Positions 60,276 to 64,000 of a stretch of DNA of 64,000 bases are shown piece by piece. A model generated the notes under the pieces. The model was not told the origin of the DNA and did not search any database. It worked only from the letters and a program-made list of their open reading frames with translations. This stretch comes from Chinchilla lanigera. Lineage: Eukaryota; Chordata; Mammalia; Rodentia; Chinchillidae. Positions within the stretch are counted from its first letter, which is position 1; every line of letters begins with the position of its first letter. A program made the translations under genes and the position numbers. The stretch is taken from positions 3,000,385 through 3,064,384 of the forward strand of contig NW_004955437.1 of assembly GCF_000276665.1 (NCBI RefSeq), in the 5' to 3' direction.

Positions 60276-60675
60276 AGTGAGCACACAGACAGCGCTGGCC
60301 ATCAGCCACCAGCACTGCACTGTGCCTAGCGCTGAGTGCCGCGCACTCCAGCACGGGGGCCCTCGTCCTTGGGGGAGCAGGCTCCGTGGGTGCCTGCCTG
60401 TCACCAGCTGCCCACTGAGGTGGTCACAGCCTTAGTCCCAGACTGCACCTGGGAGTCCTGTTCCCCAGGAGAGCGAGCCTTGCACACAGAGGCTCGGGCT
60501 TGGGCCTGGGCCTGGGGACACCGTTCCCCTACCTGTCTCTCACCCAGGCCAGTACCGCTGGAGCCCCTGCGCCATGCCCTCGTGTCCCGTGGAAGGAGAG
60601 CGCAGTGACAGGCCGGGGAGGCCCCTGCCTGGCTGCCAGCTCTGTGGGCCCTGACAGCCTCCTCTCTGCTCTCAG

Positions 60676-60774
60676 GGGCCTAACGTGATGGAAGAGCAGG
60701 ACCTGCGGGAGATCGGCATCAGCGACCCCCAGCACCGGCGGAAGCTGCTCCAGGCTGCACGCTCCCTACCCAAG
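60676..60774 (+). CDS. ANKS1A: ANKS1A exon e5 (second half of SAM1)
   Basis: This 99-nt exon encodes exactly 33 residues, starting [15 protein letters not shown] and ending AARSLPK. It completes SAM1: the EQDLREIGI segment is the canonical 'D-L-x-x-x-G-I' SAM motif, and [16 protein letters not shown] is the long C-terminal helix 5. Both ends are phase 0 (acceptor tgctctcag, donor gtgacc), so the exon is a symmetric cassette. Skipping it would keep the frame but destroy SAM1. In the Odin-EphA2 SAM complex the N-terminal end of helix 5 with adjacent loops is the binding face, so this exon should carry the Eph-contact residues. Confidence 0.96.
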
Positions 60775-61390
60775 GTGACCACCCCCGTCTCCCTGGCAGC
60801 ACTTGGGCCTGGCAACCGCCCTCCTCCCAGGACTAGCAGGCCGCCTTTGCGTTGCCTCCTTGGAGTCCTGGGGCCCCTGGAGAGCCGGCAGGGATCTGTG
60901 GACAGTGACCACCCTGAGGGGCTGATAGGGGAGGTGCCATGGTCCTCAGTCCAGAGCCTGATGCCACGGGCCTGGCACCAGAGTGGCCTCTGGGGTCTTG
61001 CCCAACTCCCATGAGCCTAGCCCGACTCGTAGGGCTGGTCCTACCCGGGAGGCCTGGAAGGGGCAGGCAGGTGGCAGAGGACGCAGCGGCCTGGGGCAAT
61101 AGGAGCTGTAGGCCCCGGGCCTCAGCCCCTCAATGGCGCTGGTGCCGAGTCCAGCGTCCCCTTGACCCTTCCACTTCCCCAACGCTCAGGGAGTGTCCTC
61201 TTCTCAGGTCCCTGCAGGCCTGTGACCCCCTCTGTGCCCCCCAACCCTGGCTGGGGTGCCCTGGAGGCTGCCCCCCCCCACAGCAGTGACAGGAGGGGTT
61301 GCCTGGGGAGAACTTGAGACACGGAGCAGCCAGGCCCACAAGCCCCGTCCCCGCCCTCACCTGAGTCCCAGCTGTCGTTCCTGCCCGCAG
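60775..61390 (+). other. Intron 5 of the window (616 bp, phase 0)
   Basis: This is a short GC-rich GT-AG intron between SAM1 and SAM2 coding exons. It has donor gtgacc and acceptor tgcccgcag. I see no repeat or further exon in it. Confidence 0.8.
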
Positions 61391-61543
61391 GTAAAGGCCC
61401 TGGGCTACGATGGGCACAGCCCCCCATCAGTGCCGTCCTGGCTGGACTCCCTGGGGCTGCAGGACTATGTCCACTCCTTCCTGTCCAGTGGCTACAGCTC
61501 CATTGACACTGTGAAGAACCTCTGGGAGCTGGAGCTGGTCAAT
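61391..61543 (+). CDS. ANKS1A: ANKS1A exon e6 (inter-SAM linker and most of SAM2)
   Basis: This 153-nt exon encodes 51 residues. [13 protein letters not shown] is the short linker between the SAM domains. It is followed by [20 protein letters not shown] and then [18 protein letters not shown] of SAM2. The WL-x3-GL-x2-Y pattern repeats that of SAM1, and LWELELVN replaces the usual DL-x3-GI motif as in the family. Both ends are phase 0 (donor gtgagt). In ANKS1-type proteins the two SAM domains pack as a tandem, which fits the very short linker. Confidence 0.96.
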
Positions 61544-61694
61544 GTGAGTGCAGCCCGGCCCCGGCCTGCCTGTACTGGCCCCGGCCTGCCTGTACTGGCC
61601 CCGTCGCCCCGCCGACCTCTGCCCCGCCGACCTCTGCCCCGCCGACCTCTGCCCCGCTGACCTCTGCCCCGCTGACCTCTGCCCCGCGCTGCAG
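61544..61694 (+). repeat. 151-bp intron 6 built mostly of tandem minisatellite units
   Basis: This short intron splits SAM2. It contains two perfect 20-bp units (61561-61580 and 61581-61600) followed by five 15-bp units of the form GCCCCGCYGACCTCT (61606-61680) and a 7-bp partial. Units 4 and 5 have T in place of C, creating GCTGACCTCT, a good branch-site match with A at 61660 and 61675, 35 and 20 nt upstream of the exon. The repeat therefore appears to supply the branch point and pyrimidine tract. Donor gtgagt, acceptor gctgcag. Confidence 0.9.
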
Positions 61695-61802
61695 GTCCTG
61701 AAGGTGCACCTGCTGGGCCACCGCAAGCGCATCATCGCCTCCCTGGCAGACAGGCCCTACGAGGAGCCGCCGCAGAAGCCGCCACGGTTTTCCCAGCTGC
61801 GA
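61695..61802 (+). CDS. ANKS1A: ANKS1A exon e7 (end of SAM2 with basic HRKR motif)
   Basis: This 108-nt exon encodes 36 residues, starting [19 protein letters not shown] and ending [12 protein letters not shown]. It provides the last helix of SAM2 and the following proline-rich tail. The basic HRKR in the helix corresponds to the segment reported as a nuclear localisation signal masked by the SAM tandem in the paralogue AIDA-1 (ANKS1B). Whether it acts so in ANKS1A is inference. Both ends are phase 0, with donor gtaagt. The PPQKPP stretch resembles SH3-type ligands. Confidence 0.96.
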
Positions 61803-62740
61803 GTAAGTGGCAGGGGCAGTCACTGCTGCTTCCGGCCTCAGGGACTTGAGAGCCAGGCTGTGCCATAGACCGCCGTCTCTGCCTGCTCCTGCAGGGCCCC
61901 ATTTACATTCCGGGGTGCATGGGATGGCCTGCAGTGAAGGACCCGATTAAAGAAGAAAGTAGAATTAAAATAAATCGATTCCAGGCCATGGGGGGCTGTT
62001 GAGCTCAGAGCCGCACCTGGCGGCAGAACCAGGCAGGGTGGGAGCCGGAGGAGCCAGGCAACGCTGGGGTCTCTGTCTGGCAGGTGCCAGCCTCTTCTGC
62101 CTACTTCAAGTCTCTGGATTTAGAATTCCCCGGGGCAGTTTGCCAAGAGGACTTTTTTAAATTTGACACTGGCGCTTAATTCCTGGGCTCGAGTGATCCT
62201 CTTGCCTCAGCCTTCCGAGTAGCTGCGAACGCAGTGCCACCACGTCTGGCAGAGGGCTTGTATTTTTTAAAACTACAGATAATGCAGTGCAAGCCAAGCC
62301 AGCTGATCTTGGACTGAAGATGTATCTAGACTCAGCCCAGAGGTCAGGACGTGCTTGCCCAGCTACAAGGTGGAGCACACCATGAGGCCAGGTGACCCAG
62401 CGGCCCTGCCCTGGCGCCTGGCCCAGTACCAGGCTCCTGCCTGTGCCTCATCCTGCTCAGTCCCGAAGCCTCTTACTCGAGGATGCTGAGGCCCCGCCTT
62501 GGTCTGGGAAGCAGACGTAGCCACCAGTGTCCTCGGACAGGGCTTTGCACGTGGCCACAGGCCCCGAGTCCTTGCCGTCCAGGGCCGCTGTGTGCACACA
62601 GCCCAGGCTGCGTGGAGGATGGAGCTCTCACTGTGACCGTGGGGGGCCCTGGCTGCCCAGGCTTCTGCCGTTCGTACCCCCTGTCCAGTGTCTCCTCGCT
62701 GTTGGCCTCAGCGTGAGTCTCACCCGCCGTCTCCCTGCAG
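61803..62740 (+). other. Intron 7 of the window (938 bp, phase 0)
   Basis: This GT-AG intron contains an old antisense SINE relic at about 62179-62250 and otherwise unique GC-rich sequence. The acceptor is ccgtctccctgcag. No additional exon is seen. Confidence 0.8.
62179..62250 (-). mobile_element. SINE relic (antisense)
   Basis: CTGGGCTCGAGTGATCCTCT, TGCCTCAGCCTTCCGAGTAG and CCACCACGTCTGGC are the 5' half of an antisense 7SL-type SINE. Confidence 0.65.
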
Positions 62741-62905
62741 TGCCAAGACCTGCTGTCCGAGACCTCGTCCCCGCTGAGCCAGAACGACTCCTGCACCGGG
62801 CGGTCGGCAGACCTGCTGCTGCCTCTGGGGGACACAAGCCGGAGGCGGCATGACAGCCTTCAGGACCCTGCCGCCCCATCTCGAGCCGAGCGCTTCAGAG
62901 TCCAG
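62741..62905 (+). CDS. ANKS1A: ANKS1A exon e8 (SAM2-PTB linker)
   Basis: This 165-nt exon encodes 55 residues, starting [20 protein letters not shown] and ending [12 protein letters not shown]. It matches the human linker between SAM2 and the PTB domain, with Ser-rich motifs and a basic RRRHDS site that suits basophilic kinases. Both ends are phase 0, with acceptor ctccctgcag and donor gtgggc. The next expected family exon, beginning EEHREAK and leading to the PTB domain, is not in the remaining 1.1 kb and must lie beyond the window. Confidence 0.95.
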
Positions 62906-64000
62906 GTGGGCCGGAGGGGCGTGGTGGGTCTTGGTTCGGGTCGGGCCGGGCCGCAGAGCCATGTGCTGCCCTCTGCCCGCCACCACTGGGCAGGCTTGGG
63001 GCAGGCAGCCACCTGCCCCCTCCCCCTGCACAGTGCCGGGGCGAGGCCATGCGGGCCCAGGCCCCTGCTTTCTGCAGAGCCGCCCTCCCCTTGGTCCTCA
63101 GAGACATGTCCTCCTGAGTCCCGACCCAGCACGCAACCAAGCCGCAGTCCCTGCTGCTGCCACTGCCCCTTGGAGACCTTGCAGTGGCCAGGCAGACACT
63201 GCTCACTGCACAGCCCTTCGCCCCCCTTGGCCCTGGTGCCCTCAGCCCCTGGGTTGGCACCACCTGGCATCCCGACTTTACCCTCTTGGGGGTCGCTGTG
63301 GGGCTCCTGGCTCCACTCAGGACTTGCCTGGCCCCCAGCTCAGCCTGCACGCCGTCCCGCCTCACGCCAGGTTGGCAAGCACGTCGCCACCTTCCTCTCC
63401 ACCAGCCTCGGGTTGCCCGTCCGCAGCACAGCCTCCAGGTGGCAGCCGTGGTTTTCCCCAGCAGTGTCCTGGTGACTCAGTCAGGACCCCACGCGTTAGG
63501 CCACACACTACCGCTGAGCCGAGCCACGGCCTTTGTATGCGTTGTGTCTGGAGACAGGCTCTCCGTTTCTTGGGTTGGACTCAGACTTGTGCTCCTCCAT
63601 TGCCACAAACTTTAAAAACCCAAAGTGCATCGTTCGCCAGTTCTGCTGCCTGGAGACTGCACAGGCCCAGGCCCAGCGTCCGCAGTGTTTGCTGACCCCC
63701 TGCCCGTCCCTCCCCAACCCTGCTGCCGCCAGAGGACCCACTGAAAATGCTTCCTGGCTGCAGCGTTCTCTGCCGGGGACGGGGACGTCATGGGGGACCT
63801 GGCAGCTGTGTTGCCTGCACTGAGCGTCTCCCGCAGCTCATGTCCCCACCTGTTCGGAGATTTGGGCCACAGAACTTTCCTGGTGCGCTGCTCTAGCTGG
63901 CCTGAGTCCTGCTGCTTTTGCTCTGGTGTCACAGCGCGCGCGCACACACACACCCCAGTACCTGGCGCCTGACCTCTCCAAGGTTTCGGCTTCTGCACCC
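62906..64000 (+). other. Start of the intron after e8 (truncated by the window)
   Basis: This is GC-rich intronic sequence starting with the gtgggc donor. A GCGCGC/ACACAC alternating run lies at 63934-63953. No PTB exon is present and no repeat family stands out. Confidence 0.75.

Larger units (their letters stand above)
50740..60675 (+). other. Intron 4 of the window (9.9 kb, phase 0, GC-rich)
   Basis: This is a GT-AG intron splitting SAM1. It is GC-rich with few repeats: antisense SINE at 52428-52553, B1-ID at about 55983-56142, an L1 fragment at about 59005-59290, a 39-bp tandem duplication at 59329-59406 and a MIR at about 60158-60275. A second CpG-rich block spans about 53215-54170. Several long open frames on the - strand (for example 56181-57512) are composition artefacts. 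No exon is recognised. Confidence 0.78.
1..64000 (+). other. ANKS1A: ANKS1A gene, internal portion (eight coding exons and introns)
   Basis: The whole window lies inside one gene read on the + strand. ANKS1A (Odin) is a cytoplasmic adaptor with N-terminal ankyrin repeats, two SAM domains and a C-terminal PTB domain. The family is known to bind Eph receptors (SAM-SAM contact with EphA2) and to damp or route receptor tyrosine kinase signalling. Eight exons join in frame into 470 codons without a stop. Intron phases in order are 1, 0, 1, 0, 0, 0, 0, with a phase 0 donor for the last intron. Intron lengths are 13,674, 27,590, 4,495, 9,936, 616, 151 and 938 bp. The start codon, ankyrin exons, PTB exons and 3' UTR are outside the window. 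Identification rests on remembered human ANKS1A sequence. Confidence 0.95.

Noticed and set aside
62850..63695. 281-codon open frame on the + strand
   Set aside because: It is a different frame from exon e8 and extends into intron. Composition only.
62906..64000. Next ANKS1A exon leading to the PTB domain
   Set aside because: No frame resembling the expected EEHREAK start or PTB sequence is present, so it must lie beyond the window.
1..64000. CRISPR arrays, operons, tRNA or rRNA genes
   Set aside because: The tRNA-like boxes found belong to ID SINEs, the tandem repeats are micro- or minisatellites, and nothing prokaryotic is present.

Overview
This is vertebrate, specifically mammalian, genomic DNA: one gene on the + strand fills the window, its exons are separated by long introns, and the introns are full of mammalian interspersed repeats. 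The abundant 7SL-derived B1 SINEs, tRNA-derived ID SINEs and B1-ID dimers point to a rodent. The dimers argue against mouse or rat and suit a squirrel- or beaver-like lineage, but I cannot name the species. The sequence holds one 219-base N gap and no bacterial features.

The gene is ANKS1A (Odin), recognised from its translated exons. Eight consecutive coding exons are visible: 4096-4216, 17891-18480, 46071-46137, 50633-50739, 60676-60774, 61391-61543, 61695-61802 and 62741-62905. All boundaries are GT-AG, the phases join perfectly, and together they give 1410 nt, or 470 codons, without a stop. They encode the end of the post-ankyrin region, a long Ser/Pro-rich linker, both SAM domains and the start of the SAM-PTB linker. 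The ankyrin exons lie upstream of the window and the PTB exons downstream.

Layout: 1-4095 is intron with a large CT/CA microsatellite and an LTR fragment. 4217-17890 is an intron with an L1 3' end, many SINEs and MaLR-like LTR fragments. 18481-46070 is a 27.6 kb intron holding the N gap, a MER2 DNA transposon, a MaLR LTR, L1 pieces and SINEs. From about 46 kb the sequence becomes GC-rich and repeat-poor, and the SAM exons cluster at 60.7-62.9 kb, where introns shrink to 151 bp.

The most interesting signal is an unspliced leader exon joined directly to the SAM1 exon (50536-50739). It sits just downstream of a CpG-dense block and is preceded by an in-frame stop. Its translation begins MMWQCHLS, which I recognise as the N-terminus of short AIDA-1 isoforms of the paralogue ANKS1B. 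This implies an internal promoter producing an ankyrin-less SAM-SAM-PTB form of ANKS1A, with the leader codons doubling as the polypyrimidine tract and 3' splice site used by the long form.
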